Below, in pieces: positions 48,346-58,543 of a DNA stretch of 64,000 nucleotides; position 1 is the first letter of the stretch; every line of letters starts with the position of its first letter. Made by a program: the position numbers and the translations under genes. The notes beneath the pieces are model-generated. The model was not told the DNA's origin. It ran no database searches and worked only from the letters and a program-made list of their open reading frames with translations. The stretch is from Aphidius gifuensis (Eukaryota > Arthropoda > Insecta > Hymenoptera > Braconidae): the NCBI RefSeq assembly GCF_014905175.1, contig NC_057788.1, positions 19,252,154 through 19,316,153 of the forward strand, in the 5' to 3' direction.

Positions 48346-49698
48346 CCTATAATGCACGATGAGTTGATGACAATGTGGTGCATCTTTGATTTACAGAAGT
48401 GCTAAATGATGATTTAGATGGAAGAGATCCATGATATTTTTTAACCGCATCTATTGAACAATGTAAGTAATTAGTAAATTTAATTATTTGTTGAAAATAA
48501 AAATTATATGTAAGAATTATTTATATAAACTTATGAAAAGTCATACTGAAAATTGCATCAAGCTTCTTTCTATCCAATGGTTTTTTTTGGAATCCCATTG
48601 AATTTTTGGAGCGTCCTCCAGCATAATTACTGATGAGTAGTACTTCAAGTGGAAATACAGCTTCAATCAATGCCCCAGTCATTGTTGAAACAATTTAAAG
48701 TATATACCTTGCTCGATTTAGAAGTACTTTAATGTGATTCCAATTTATTTGTTTCTTCATTTTCTGTTAAAAATTTTATCTTTTTTTTCTGCAAGATATT
48801 AAAATATTACATACATAACATAGGTTTATTATAGTTTCAATTGTACAGTTTTAAAATTACAAAATGTTTTTATATAACAATAAATAGAATAAAGTAATCT
48901 ATTATTTGATTAAGAAAAAAAAAACAAATATTTACCAAAACTGGAGAAAGTTTAGAAGATGATGTGCATTTATTTTTTTGATTAACCTGATTTCTTCATC
49001 AACAGTCTCTTCATCTGTATCATGACTTTTTTTCGAGTTATCAATTTCATTTTTATTATCTCTTGATGATTCTCTTTGCTAAACAAAAAATTAATTATAA
49101 TGAAGCATTTTTTTATACAAATAATTTATTGTTGTAATAGTTTTTCATGGTAAAACTAATAAGATGAAAGATTTTACTTTTCAATTATTTAATAAACAAC
49201 TTAAAAGTTATTTATAAATAATTTGGCAAATTATTTTTATATTTTTTCTTTTTTTTATTAAGAGTTTGAAACTAATAAATTCTTGACAAAAGAAATAAAG
49301 ATTTTATTTCATTGTTAAATTTTTCTTTTTTAATAATTAATAATAAATTTATATTCACCAGATATATTTCAACAGACTCAAGATGTTTATCAGTAATGTT
49401 TGTATCATTTTATAATTCGTCATCTTGTTGATCATTGTCAAATAACTTTGAATCTAGAAGAAAAAAACAAATAGAATTAATGAATAAAATCATTTTACCA
49501 AGAAAAATCATTCCAACAAATAAAAAAAAAAAATTTGAATACATTTCTTTGGTTTTTTTTTTCTCAACCTTGAAAATTTTTTATTGTGTCATTATCATCA
49601 CTATCAGAATCAAATCTTAATTTCTTTGCTATATTATTTTTAATTAGTTGATCATCAGTCAATTTTCTATCAACTGTTGAAACCAATTCTTTTTGTAT
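48346..49698 (-). pseudogene. 3' exons of a BEN-domain protein gene (decayed)
   Basis: BEN domains bind DNA or chromatin partners and are usually found in transcriptional repressors. Six exon-like blocks with GT/AG borders are seen: 49569-49698, 49359-49453, 48936-49078, 48708-48788, 48547-48682 and 48346-48450. The first three encode acidic/serine-rich linkers (FDSDSDDND, ESSRDNKNEID, SKKSHDTDEETVDEE). The last two encode a BEN-like core: MTGALIEAVFPLEVLLISNY, KKPLDRKKLDAIF, then VKKYHGSLPSK and VNQRCTTLSSTHRAL before a stop. Lesions: a TAA in the second block, a frame change at an A run in the third, a TAA in the fourth, and no acceptor before the BEN core. Phases join well between blocks one and two. 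The likely 5' part is at 62440-63696. The stretch 49699-50007 is AT-rich and empty. Confidence 0.7.
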
Positions 49699-50007
49699 CT
49701 GTAATAAAAAAACAATTATTAACATATCTATATAATAAAAAAAATTCCTTAGAGGCCCTTTGTTCTCATGACAAAAAAAAAAAGAAAAAAAAAAACAGTA
49801 TAACTGATACGACACTAAAAAAAAAATTTATATTTACAACAATATTTTATAATCCAATAAAGTTAACACTTTACCTTCTTTATTTTCACTTGTAATTTTT
49901 TTTTTAATTGTTAGAAAACAGAAACTTTCCACAAATTATTCGTATATACTCTAACGAAATTTATTATTTCGCTGGTTCTCAAAATAAATAATCAACAGAA
50001 AAGAGCT

Positions 50008-51084
50008 TGTTGACGTATAACGGGTTCTGATTATTTATTTGTTGCCGTGTGAATTGATAATAATTAATAGGAGCTGATTATTAATACTTCCAAGGGTTAC
50101 TGCATAAGCACTGTGAAGGGTCAAGTCTACTAACGAGTGGTGTCCTGTTTCGTATATATTCGAGGTCCCGTAGTAGACTTGATACGTTAAACCTTGACCT
50201 GTGCTAGTTTTCCCCTCCATCCGTCGAGAAGACGAACTCTCCGAAGGCTACGGGCTGGATCGGATACCATTTCGTGTTGCGGGCTAGGAAAGCGTGCTGC
50301 TCATGTTCGGGACTATCGTCCCTCTCTTACCTATCGGTAAGAGAGCGTGCGAGTGGGGATTCAGAGGACTTACAGTAGCTTAGCGCACAACGCTGTCGCG
50401 AGACGACACAATTTGTCTGGCTACCTTCTCTTGACTGGCTCTCTTCGTTCACTACTGGTTCTCTCAACATCGTTTGGATCTCTCGTATCAGACGTTAAGT
50501 CCTAAACTAATGATCACGCTATATGGTTCTCTCATTATAATAATAATTATTAGTATATTCTCGCTACATAATGTGCTTGTCATGGTTAGACCATCATCAC
50601 GCATAAATGTGTATGTGTGAGTTCAGGGATGGATCGCTGTAAATAATAACAATAATAATAATATTGCAATGGCAACGTATGTGTAAGACCAGGTCACGGA
50701 TGGATCACTGTATGGTTCTCTATACAAAAAAACTCATTTCATGACTAGAATATTTGCTCCTACACTTATGATATTTGTGACGTCAGTGTTTTGCTATAGT
50801 ATAGTCGCAATGTGATATAGGCGTGTGTAACACACTATACTTGGTTCACGATAGTTGTTTCTGGTTTGGTTACGTATTTCATAATCCGATCAGGTGGACT
50901 GCGCCCTCTACCATTTCTAAGACCGAGTTGGGTTCCCGTATTTTGTTCTCGTTACTCCTACGGCTGTTGGCTTCCGAGATAACCAACATGGCTCCCCCCG
51001 GTAATTAAGAGGAGGATGGTGACAAATCCTCGTTGTTAACCTTGGCCGATAGTTCTCGCCGCGCAGGTCAGAAAATTGGTTACA
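50008..51084 (+). mobile_element. Possible LTR of another retroelement (GC-richer block)
   Basis: The base composition changes sharply near 49980 to a GC-richer, complex sequence. It could be an LTR starting TGTTGACGTATAACGGG (50008) and ending near GGTTACA (51084), followed by a leader with CCCAACGTGGAGCC. I find no second copy in the window and no clear tRNA primer match, so this rests on appearance. The Ty3/gypsy element has inserted downstream at 51334. Nothing coding was recognised up to there. Confidence 0.3.
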
Positions 51085-51333
51085 AAATGCCTCCCAACGT
51101 GGAGCCTGCAGTGAAAGGATTGTGAAATAGGGGTTACCTACTGAGGCTGCAATAGATTTAAAATCATAGTGAGTGGTTACATTGTGTGTAGAACTAGTGA
51201 CTGGATACCGTGGTTACCGACGGATACATTAAACAAGATGGCAACCGAAAAACGAAAATTTAAAATTTTTTAAACTTTCCCGGCAAAAGTGGTTCACGAA
51301 AATCCAAACAGATGTCGCTAGGTGCGAAAACAT

Positions 51334-51636
51334 TGTGGCGGTGCCAACTGCCCAAACTGCAATTTCACCAGTTCCAAAGATGGCGACGACTGATCTAGGA
51401 AATTCTCATCTAGGAACATTAAGGCGTCCGCGCAAAGAGACTCTTGTCGCAAGAGATATATTTTAGTTGTAAACTAGACTACATTTGTAGCCTAACGTTT
51501 TATGTAATTCGAATCTCTTTATTCTATTACTTTTGATATTCTGATAATAAAGGAACTACCTCATTATTATTCCTAAAATAATATAAAGTCTAGAGTTGAT
51601 TATTTACCTAGTAATAATCGCAACCCTACAAACTAT
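51334..51636 (+). repeat. 5' LTR
   Basis: It begins TGTGGCGGTGCC and ends about AAACTAT; the end could be one base later with a 4-bp ACAT duplication. It contains the polyadenylation-type signal AATAAAGG near 51547. Compared with the 3' LTR it has AAAG for ATAG near 51595, an extra TTTA near 51602 and G for C at 51620. Confidence 0.93.
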
Positions 51637-51639
51637 AAT

Positions 51640-51649
51640 TGGTGACCCC
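51640..51649 (+). promoter_or_regulatory. Primer binding site for tRNA-Trp
   Basis: TGGTGACCCC three bases after the LTR is complementary to the 3' end of animal tRNA-Trp (GGGGTCA plus CCA). The match stops after ten bases (TGC follows instead of GAC). Confidence 0.85.
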
Positions 51650-51885
51650 TGCAAAAATATTTTTTATGCAATTTAATAAAAAATAAAAGAATACATTTCC
51701 GCACCCTTGTATTTACCAGTGTACCGGTGTTTACATTTCGACACAAAGGAATGAGTCACAACGTGCTACGACGCAATTTACATATGTAAACAAACAAGTG
51801 CGCATTGGCAACAAAAATTTTTAAAAATACAATTCACTGCAAAACAATTAGACAATTAAAGTGAAAGTGAATAAAAAATAATAAA

Positions 51886-52856
51886 ATGTCTGATTTAAAA
51901 ATTGATCCAACAACGAGGTGTTGTTAAATGGCAATTTACATTAATGTTTAAGTTTCCAAGAAGAAGGGCGTTCACGTACCCAGGCTGAGGCAAAAATGAT
52001 ATCTCTCGACCAATTGTATAAACAATTTACCACTATACAAGACTCGATTGATGCTCAACGCCTTGAAAATGATCAAGATGATCTCGATAAAGCCACCTTG
52101 GAAGATGATGAACAAAGAACATTAATTGATGAGCAATATAATCAAATCAGCACTACAATAAAACAAATTTTAGAAAAAGAAAAGCTGAATGATGATGAAC
52201 GTTTTACTCAACTTCAAGAAGAAATAGCACGACTACGTTTGATCAACGAGCAACAAGGTTGGACACCTAATCCAAGATCACAACGTATAGTTCTTCCCAA
52301 GTTTGATAAACTGCAACCTCAACTTTGGTGGACACAAGTTGAAATGGCACTACGACTTGGTGGCATTACAAACGACGAAGATAAATTTTCACAAGTTCTA
52401 GTGAATCTTGAGAGTGATGTATTGATGCTAGTTGGTGATTTAGCTAACAATCCACCAACAATGGACAAATTCAACACACTCAAAGATCGCATTTTACAAA
52501 GCTTTGCTCAAACAACAGAAGCACGACTCAGACGCATGTTTCGAGGCGATGAATCTGTTGGTAAAAAGCCAACTGAAATTCTTGCACACATAAAAAATTT
52601 AGCATCTGGTGAGTGCAATGCAACTGTACTAAGAACAATATTTTTAGAAAAACTCCCAGAGCAAATGCGTGTGTTGTTAGCCATGTGTGAGCATGAAGAT
52701 CTGGACAAAGTAGCTGAGATGGCAGACAAAATATACGAGATGTCTAATACTTCTTCATGTGCCATTGCCAGTTCTCAAGAAACATGTTCTCAAAATTCTG
52801 CATGGCAATCTATGAAATCGAAAACTAACGGAGCTGTCATCATTAAAAACAAATGA
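51886..52856 (+). pseudogene. gag: gag, capsid-type protein with 5' frame breaks
   Basis: Gag forms the particle that packages element RNA. The open part is 51996-52856 (286 codons from an internal Met). The natural start is more likely the ATG at 51886 (MSDLKIDPTT), because peptide-like segments in other frames (RGVVKWQFT, then EEGRSRTQAEAKM) lead into the open part; two frame changes lie between. The body has a coiled, acidic N-terminal stretch, then LPKFDKLQPQLWWTQVEMAL, VLMLVGDL, RLRRMFRGDE, and FLEKLPEQMRVLLAMCE, typical of insect Ty3/gypsy Gag of the DUF7041 kind. No cysteine-histidine zinc knuckle is visible, which is unusual and suggests a deletion near 52.8 kb. The pol frame is open from about 52813, overlapping the gag end by about 45 bases in +1. 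Confidence 0.85.
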
Positions 52857-52953
52857 CGACAGCAACCAAATCAGCAACAATAACAACAACTGCAGCAACG
52901 ACAGCATAAATATAAACAGCATCAGCAATATTAAAGAAACTCGTCTTCATGTC

Positions 52954-53637
52954 ATGGACAAAAGAACACAAATTCGTTTCCTTATTGATTCTGGATCAGT
53001 GGTCTCAGTTATTCCACGTTCTACAATCAAGTGCAACAACATTGCTGGTGACTTCACACTATTTGCTGCAAATCAAACTGTTATCCAAACATATGGTGAT
53101 CACATAATTAATGTGGACTTTGGACTACGTCGACCATTCAAGTGGTCATTCACCGTTGCTGACATCAAAACACCTATTATTGGTGCAGATTTTTTAACTC
53201 ATTATAATTTACTCATTGACTTAAAAAAGCAAAAGCTCATCGATGCTGAAACACAATTCTCAGCACATGGTGTAGCTAAAAAAACAACAGAATTTGGTAT
53301 CACTACTATCAGTTCTTTAAACAACGCAATTGTCGATATCAATAATCTTCTTAAAGAATATATTGATATCACAATCTCACCTGTAAAACGAGAAGCATCT
53401 GTCAACTCGTCAGTAGCTCATCATATAGAAACTACTGGTCAACCAGTGTCAGATCGTCGTCGTATCTCTGGTGAAAAATTGGCTGCAGCAATAGCTGAAT
53501 TTAAGATACTTGTGGAACAAGGTATTTGTCGTCCATCCAGAAGCCCTTATTCGAGTCCAATTCACATGGTAATTAAGAAATCTGGAGGATGGCGTCCCTG
53601 TGGAGAATCGCAGACTGAATGCACAAACAGTACCTGA
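52954..53637 (+). pseudogene. pol: pol, protease and start of reverse transcriptase
   Basis: The frame is already open upstream of the Met at 52954 and carries a retropepsin: FLIDSGSVVSV with the catalytic Asp-Ser-Gly at residues 12-14, and IIGADFLTHYNLLID near residues 76-90. After a linker comes the start of RT: PSRSPYSSPIHMVIKKSGGW near residues 193-212. The frame is lost right after this block, around 53600, where reading passes into 12 unrelated residues and a stop. RT sequence continues in other frames to 53793. This is one polyprotein with the next entry, broken by small indels. Confidence 0.88.
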
Positions 53638-53793
53638 CCGATATCCAATTCCACATATACATGACGCAGAGCATCTAAACAATAAAAAGTATTTACAACA
53701 ATTGATTTAGTCCGTGCATATCATCAAATTCGGCTGAAGAGGATATACAAAAACTGCTGTCAGCACACAATAGGTCTACTGGAATATGTCTAC

Positions 53794-56151
53794 ATGCCGT
53801 TTGGACTTCGTAATGCAAGTCAAACATTTCAACGACATATGGGATCCATTCTTAGAGATCTTGACTTTGCTCACTGTTATATTGATGACCTCTTAATTGC
53901 ATCAGAAACACCAGAGCAACATCTAGAGCATCTCCAAATAGTCTTCTCACGTTTGAGGCAATACAACTTAACTATTAACGTCAACAAGTGTCAATTTGCT
54001 CAAACAGAAGTACTATTCCTGGGATATAAGGTAAATAAAAATGGCTGTCAACCTCCAGAAGATCGGGTGTCAGCTATCAATGAATACAAGTTACCAGAGA
54101 CCATTTGTGAACTTCGCAAATTCTTGGGACTGATAAATTATTATCGTCGTTGTATTCCACATGCAGCACAACTTCAAGCACCTCTTAATGACTTTTTAAC
54201 AAACTACAAGAAAAATGACAAAAGAAAAGTACCTTGGACAGATAAAACAATAAAAGCATTTCACGACTGCAAGAGAAGTTTATCAGAAGCAACAATATTA
54301 ACTCACCCCAGTATGAATGCACCACTTGCTTTAATAACTGACGCATCTGACGTAGCTATTGGAGCAACACTTGAACAACAAAAAAATAGCATTTGGGAAC
54401 CACTCGGATTTTTCTCTCGAAAACTGTTTAAGACTGAGAAAAATTACAGTGTGTATGACCGAGAATTGTTGGCAATCTATGAAGCTATCAAGCACTTCAG
54501 GCATATACTGGAGTCTCGACAATTCATAGTGAAAACTGATCACAAAGCACTTATTCATGCTTTTAAACAAAAGCCTGAAAAAGCATCACCAAGACAATTG
54601 AGACATCTTGATTACATCGCTCAATTTACAACTGAAATTATGCACGTAGCTGGTGATGAAAACATAGTTGCAGATGCATTATCTCGTCTTAATGAGATAT
54701 CTATGCCCACAACTTGCAATCTTGAAGAAATACAAACAGCTCAAGAAGAAGACACTGAACTTGAAAACATCCTCGAAGAAAATAACTCTTTAAAACTGCA
54801 ATTGGTACGATACGAACCAAACATTGCAATTTATTGTGATATTTCAACTGGATATATCCGACCTTATGTACCAGAGAAATTACGAAAACAAATTTTCAAC
54901 TCAATACATGGTCTTTCACATCCAAGTGGTCGAGCAACTCTTCAACAAACTCGTAACAAATATGTTTGGCCTGGCATAAAAAAAGACATTACCAGTTGGT
55001 CTCGTCTTTGTTTACCTTGTCAGAAATCTAAAATAATTCGACATAACAGGTTAAAACCAAACAAAATAGCTATGCCAGATGGTCGTTTTGACCATGTACA
55101 TATCGACATTGTTTACATGCCACCAGTAAATGGTTATCGTTACTGTCTAACTATGATTGACAGATTTTCACGTTGGCCAGAGGCAGTACCAATGAAAGAT
55201 ATGACAGCTGATACAGTCGCAACATTATTCTGGACACATTGGATTTCCAGATTTGGTTGTCCAAAAATAATTACCACTGACCAAGGCTCACAATTTGAAT
55301 CAAGTTTATTCACTGCACTTGGTAATTTAGTGGGTGCCAAAAGAGCCAGAACAACAGCATATCATCCACAAGCAAATGGTATGATAGAACGCTGGCATCG
55401 TTCACTCAAAGCAGCATTAATGTGTCATCCAGATGAACCATGGACTGAATTATTACCAACAATATTATTGGGTCTAAGAACCTGCTTCAAAGAAGATTTG
55501 AAAGCGACAGCGGCAGAAATGTTATATGGTACATCATTACGTTTACCTAATGAATACTTTACCAACGAAGACATGCCAGCAGATCCACAAATATTTATTG
55601 AAAAATATCGACAACAAATGCGCAAGTTACGTCCAGTTCCAGCAGCACATCACATTAAAAGCAGTATGTTTGTGCTCAAGGACTTATATACTTGCTCACA
55701 TGTATTAATACGAACCGATGCAGTTCGTCAACCTCTTGAACCTCCTCACACTGGACCATATGAAGTCCTAGAAAGGATGACTGATAGATTATTCAAATTA
55801 AAAATTAATGACAAATTAGTTAATATTTCTGTTGACAGATTAAAGCCTGTGTTTTTAGCCAAAGAAGATAATCCAAAGCAGCTTCAACAAAACCAGATGA
55901 ATCTAAATCAACAACAACACTTGGAGATGATACCTAGACCTGTCAAAACATATGTAAATAAAAAAAAAGTAACATTTGCTCCTAATATTCGTGACAAATT
56001 CACTGGAAGGGGAGTGGATGTGGCGGTGCCAACTGCCCAAACTGCAATTTCACCAGTTCCAAAGATGGCGACGACTGATCTAGGAAATTCTCATCTAGGA
56101 ACATTAAGGCGTCCGCGCAAAGAGACTCTTGTCGCAAGAGATATATTTTAG
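53794..56151 (+). CDS. pol: pol, reverse transcriptase, RNase H and integrase
   Basis: This is the 785-codon open part of the Pol polyprotein; the Met is internal to RT and not a real start. Order: RT palm with PFGLRNASQTFQR (2-14) and catalytic YIDD (29-32); RNase H with acidic residues D183, E224, D249 and D294 (ITDAS, RELLAIYE, KTDHKALIH, ADALSR); integrase zinc finger H372, H376, C406, C409; integrase core D438, D496 and E532 with the 35-residue D-E spacing; and a GPY/F module from 653. All catalytic residues seen are intact. A Gln/Asn-rich tail follows. The last 44 residues, from about 742, are encoded by the 3' LTR, so the frame crosses the polypurine tract. RT fingers lie upstream in broken frames. 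Confidence 0.95.
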   Translation: MPFGLRNASQTFQRHMGSILRDLDFAHCYIDDLLIASETPEQHLEHLQIVFSRLRQYNLTINVNKCQFAQTEVLFLGYKVNKNGCQPPEDRVSAINEYKLPETICELRKFLGLINYYRRCIPHAAQLQAPLNDFLTNYKKNDKRKVPWTDKTIKAFHDCKRSLSEATILTHPSMNAPLALITDASDVAIGATLEQQKNSIWEPLGFFSRKLFKTEKNYSVYDRELLAIYEAIKHFRHILESRQFIVKTDHKALIHAFKQKPEKASPRQLRHLDYIAQFTTEIMHVAGDENIVADALSRLNEISMPTTCNLEEIQTAQEEDTELENILEENNSLKLQLVRYEPNIAIYCDISTGYIRPYVPEKLRKQIFNSIHGLSHPSGRATLQQTRNKYVWPGIKKDITSWSRLCLPCQKSKIIRHNRLKPNKIAMPDGRFDHVHIDIVYMPPVNGYRYCLTMIDRFSRWPEAVPMKDMTADTVATLFWTHWISRFGCPKIITTDQGSQFESSLFTALGNLVGAKRARTTAYHPQANGMIERWHRSLKAALMCHPDEPWTELLPTILLGLRTCFKEDLKATAAEMLYGTSLRLPNEYFTNEDMPADPQIFIEKYRQQMRKLRPVPAAHHIKSSMFVLKDLYTCSHVLIRTDAVRQPLEPPHTGPYEVLERMTDRLFKLKINDKLVNISVDRLKPVFLAKEDNPKQLQQNQMNLNQQQHLEMIPRPVKTYVNKKKVTFAPNIRDKFTGRGVDVAVPTAQTAISPVPKMATTDLGNSHLGTLRRPRKETLVARDIF
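56005..56018 (+). promoter_or_regulatory. Polypurine tract
   Basis: GGAAGGGGAGTGGA ends exactly where the 3' LTR starts and would prime plus-strand DNA synthesis. It lies inside the pol frame. Confidence 0.88.
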
Positions 56152-56317
56152 TTGTAAACTAGACTACATTTGTAGCCTAACGTTTTATGTAATTCGAATC
56201 TCTTTATTCTATTACTTTTGATATTCTGATAATAAAGGAACTACCTCATTATTATTCCTAAAATAATATATAGTCTAGAGTTGATTACCTAGTAATAATC
56301 CCAACCCTACAAACTAT
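56019..56317 (+). repeat. 3' LTR
   Basis: Identical to the 5' LTR over its first 250 or so bases, then two substitutions and a 4-base deletion. Followed by the AACAT target duplication. It encodes the C-terminal end of Pol. Confidence 0.94.
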
Positions 56318-56354
56318 AACATAGAAGAATAGATAAATTGTAAGCGAATTTTAT

Positions 56355-56501
56355 GATTGAAATACTTCATAAGACATCATTTGACGTCAATGAAGAAGAA
56401 TGACGACAAATAACGACTCATCACAAACTGCGCCGTCCTTCTATTCGCCAATATAAAATCGTGAAATACTTCATGAGACATCATTTGACGTCAATGAAGA
56501 A
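56355..56501. promoter_or_regulatory. Direct repeat with two CRE-type TGACGTCA palindromes
   Basis: A unit of about 43 bp (GAAATACTTCAT-AGACATCATTTGACGTCAATGAAGAA) occurs at 56355 and 56459, 104 bp apart. Each holds TTGACGTCAA (56381-56390 and 56485-56494), the full CRE octamer bound by CREB/ATF factors in animals. Between them lies ACTGCGCCGTCCTTCTATTC, related to the core of the 87-bp array. A reverse CCAAT (ATTGG) follows near 56536. Confidence 0.55.
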
Positions 56502-56603
56502 CAATTCTCTTTTGTGAATGGCCCGCACTCCTCATTGGTCAAGAAGGGCTAGGAGTTGCGCAGACGGCAATTATTAGTTCTCGATGGAAAGGATGATAGC
56601 CTT

Positions 56604-56666
56604 TATATAGAGCAGTCTCAACCAGAGTGGCTCATTATCGTCTTGGAGTAGTGAAGCTATAGGCGT
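56604..56666 (+). promoter_or_regulatory. Core promoter-like TATA, initiator and DPE
   Basis: TATATAG at 56604, TCATTA at 56632 with its A 30 bases downstream of the TATA start, and AGGCGT at 56661, which is +28 counted from that A. This is the standard insect spacing for TATA, Inr and DPE. Upstream are two CRE palindromes. No open frame follows; a GGTAAAAC near 56730 might be a splice donor. It could be a gene's first exon, or the promoter of an LTR-type element. The identification rests on motif spacing only. Confidence 0.5.
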
Positions 56667-56957
56667 TCTAGATCAGAGGGCGGTCGAGAAAAGGTAGATC
56701 GGCGGGGGGACAGAGGACTGCAACTTGGTCGGTAAAACAGAAATGGTAAAGAAATTTTTGATTCAAATTTCCAGTTGTTGATAATGCAGAGATGGTAAAG
56801 AAATTTGTCATTTGATGGTGGGAAATCCTCAATTGTCATACGTCGGTAATACAGATTTGGAAAAATTTTGTTGTTTTAACATGCGATTTATCGTATCCCA
56901 TGTCCTGGGACATAGCTCAAGTCTCATGTCCTGTCTCATTAAATAACAAAAAAAAAT

Positions 56958-57061
56958 TCCTTCGAGTCGGGTTCGAACCAACGACCAATGGATAACTTTT
57001 TAAATTGTTTATAACAATATGCAATGACAGTCCAGTGCTCTACCAACTGAGCTATCGAAGG
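56958..57061 (-). tRNA. tRNA-Tyr-like gene with intron, anticodon GTC
   Basis: On the minus strand a perfect 7-bp acceptor (CCTTCGA with TCGAAGG), A-box TAGCTCAGTTGGTAGAGC and T-arm GTTGGTTCGAACCCGAC match animal tRNA-Tyr closely. The discriminator is A, and a run of nine T two bases on is a pol III terminator. The anticodon arm is CTGGA...TCCAT and an intron of about 31 bases sits after position 37, as in tRNA-Tyr; it contains the hairpin ATTGTT-ATA-AACAAT. The anticodon reads GTC (Asp) where GTA is expected, and one anticodon-stem pair is lost. Flanking GTTATTT and AAATAAC are inverted repeats. Either a pseudogene or an anticodon variant. Confidence 0.75.
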
Positions 57062-57151
57062 TTATTTGTAGGACTTCTCACGTTTCATGTCCCATACATG
57101 AATATTATTATATATTTATGTTTATTATATATATATATATATATATATTAT

Positions 57152-58543
57152 TCCAGGAACCTTAGTTGATTAATCACCTTGAACCAGTAGCCTGAACAAC
57201 GAGATACCGCCTAAATTTAGTAGCATTACAAATTCTTGGATACCTTCAGGAAAACGGAAACTGAGTTCGTGCCGATGGCAATAACTAAAACAATTGGTAT
57301 TTAGAGAAATACCGTTTTCTTCATTTACGAGTTGTAATCAAACGTTCTTGGTCTCCACGAAATGTGCAGGATTTGAAATTTTATAGAATCTTTCTGATAA
57401 TCTCAAACCATACTTCAATCAAAACGGAATTGACGACGCAATTTTAAAACGTCCTCAAAATCACCATACTACGGAATTTTATTAGTTGTAGAACGGTGTT
57501 TTTGAAGACTTTACCAGAAATTATAAAGTTATTCTTTTAAACTTAAAATGGAGGCATTCTTTCACACCGTAATTTGATATAGTTTTAATAATTAATTAGA
57601 CGAATCAATCATAAGGACTATCACATAAATCCGGAATATAAGGAAATTCTCCCACGAAAAACGCGTTGACTGGAAAAACGGTTGTTCTGTGCGTTATCAA
57701 CATGGAAAATTCAGACAATCTTATCGGGTTTCCCGGAACCTCAGAACTGATTGATCACCTTGAACCAGTAGCCTAAACAACGAGATACCGCCTAAATTTG
57801 GTAGCATTAGAAATTCTAAAATATCTCCGGAAAAACTGAGTTTGTGTCGATGGCAATAACTAAAACAATTTGTTTAACAATTGGTATTTAGAGAAAGACC
57901 GTTTTCTTTATTTACGAGTTCTACATAAACGCTCTTGGTCTCCACGAAACGGGCAGGTTTTGAAATTTCATAGAACCTCACTGATAATCTCAAACCATAC
58001 TTAAATCAAAACGGAATTAACGACGCAATTTTAAAACGTCTTTGAAACTACCATACTACGAAATTTTATTAGTCGTAGATCGGTGGTTTTGAAGACTTTA
58101 CTGGAAGTTATAAAATTAATCTTTTGATCTTAAAATGAGGGCATTCTTCCACACTGTAATTTGATATTGTTTTAATAATTAATTGGACGTATCGAATCAT
58201 AAGGATTAGCACATGAATCCGGAATATAAGGAAATTCTCTCAAGAAAAACGTGTTCACTGGAAAGACGATCGTTCTGTGCGTTATTAAGATGGAAAATTC
58301 AGACTTATCTTATCTGCTTTCCCGGAACCTCAGAACTGATGGCAATAACTAAAACAATTCGTTTAACAATTGATATTTAGAGAAAGACCGTTTTCTTTAT
58401 TTACGAGTTGTAATCGAACGTTCTTGGTCGCCACTAAACGTTCAGGTTTGAAATTTCATAGAACCGTTCTGATATTCTCGAACCATACTTAAATCGAAAC
58501 GGAATTAACAAAGTAATTTTAAAACGTCCTCAAAACCACCATA
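57152..58543. repeat. 585-bp tandem repeat, about 2.4 copies
   Basis: GGAACCT-AG starts at 57154, 57735 and 58325, with long matching blocks between (CTTGAACCAGTAGCCT, AACGAGATACCGCC, GTGCGTTAT). Copy three lacks about 130 bp near its start and is cut at CCACCATAC where the 87-bp array begins. No conserved frame is seen, so I do not call it coding. Confidence 0.85.

Larger units (their letters stand above)
51334..56317 (+). mobile_element. Ty3/gypsy LTR retrotransposon, near-complete, CsRn1-like
   Basis: The 4,984-bp element has two LTRs, a tRNA-Trp primer site, gag, protease, RT, RNase H, integrase with GPY/F, and a polypurine tract. It is flanked by AACAT on both sides (51329-51333 and 56318-56322). 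The domain order RT-RNaseH-IN defines Ty3/gypsy (Metaviridae-type), and a tRNA-Trp primer is known for the CsRn1 lineage. The LTRs differ by only two substitutions and a 4-base indel over about 300 bp, so insertion is recent. The reading frame is nevertheless broken in several places between 51.9 and 53.8 kb. Confidence 0.95.

Noticed and set aside
50035..50220. Short minus-strand frame in the GC-richer block
   Set aside because: 61 codons, no domain, and the block looks like non-coding LTR-type DNA.
52508..52765. Minus-strand frame inside gag, and similar minus-strand frames in pol
   Set aside because: They are shadows of the plus-strand retrotransposon frames.
51334..56317. Endogenous errantivirus with envelope gene
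   Set aside because: After integrase the frame runs into the 3' LTR, leaving no room for env. The tRNA-Trp primer site points to a CsRn1-like retrotransposon.
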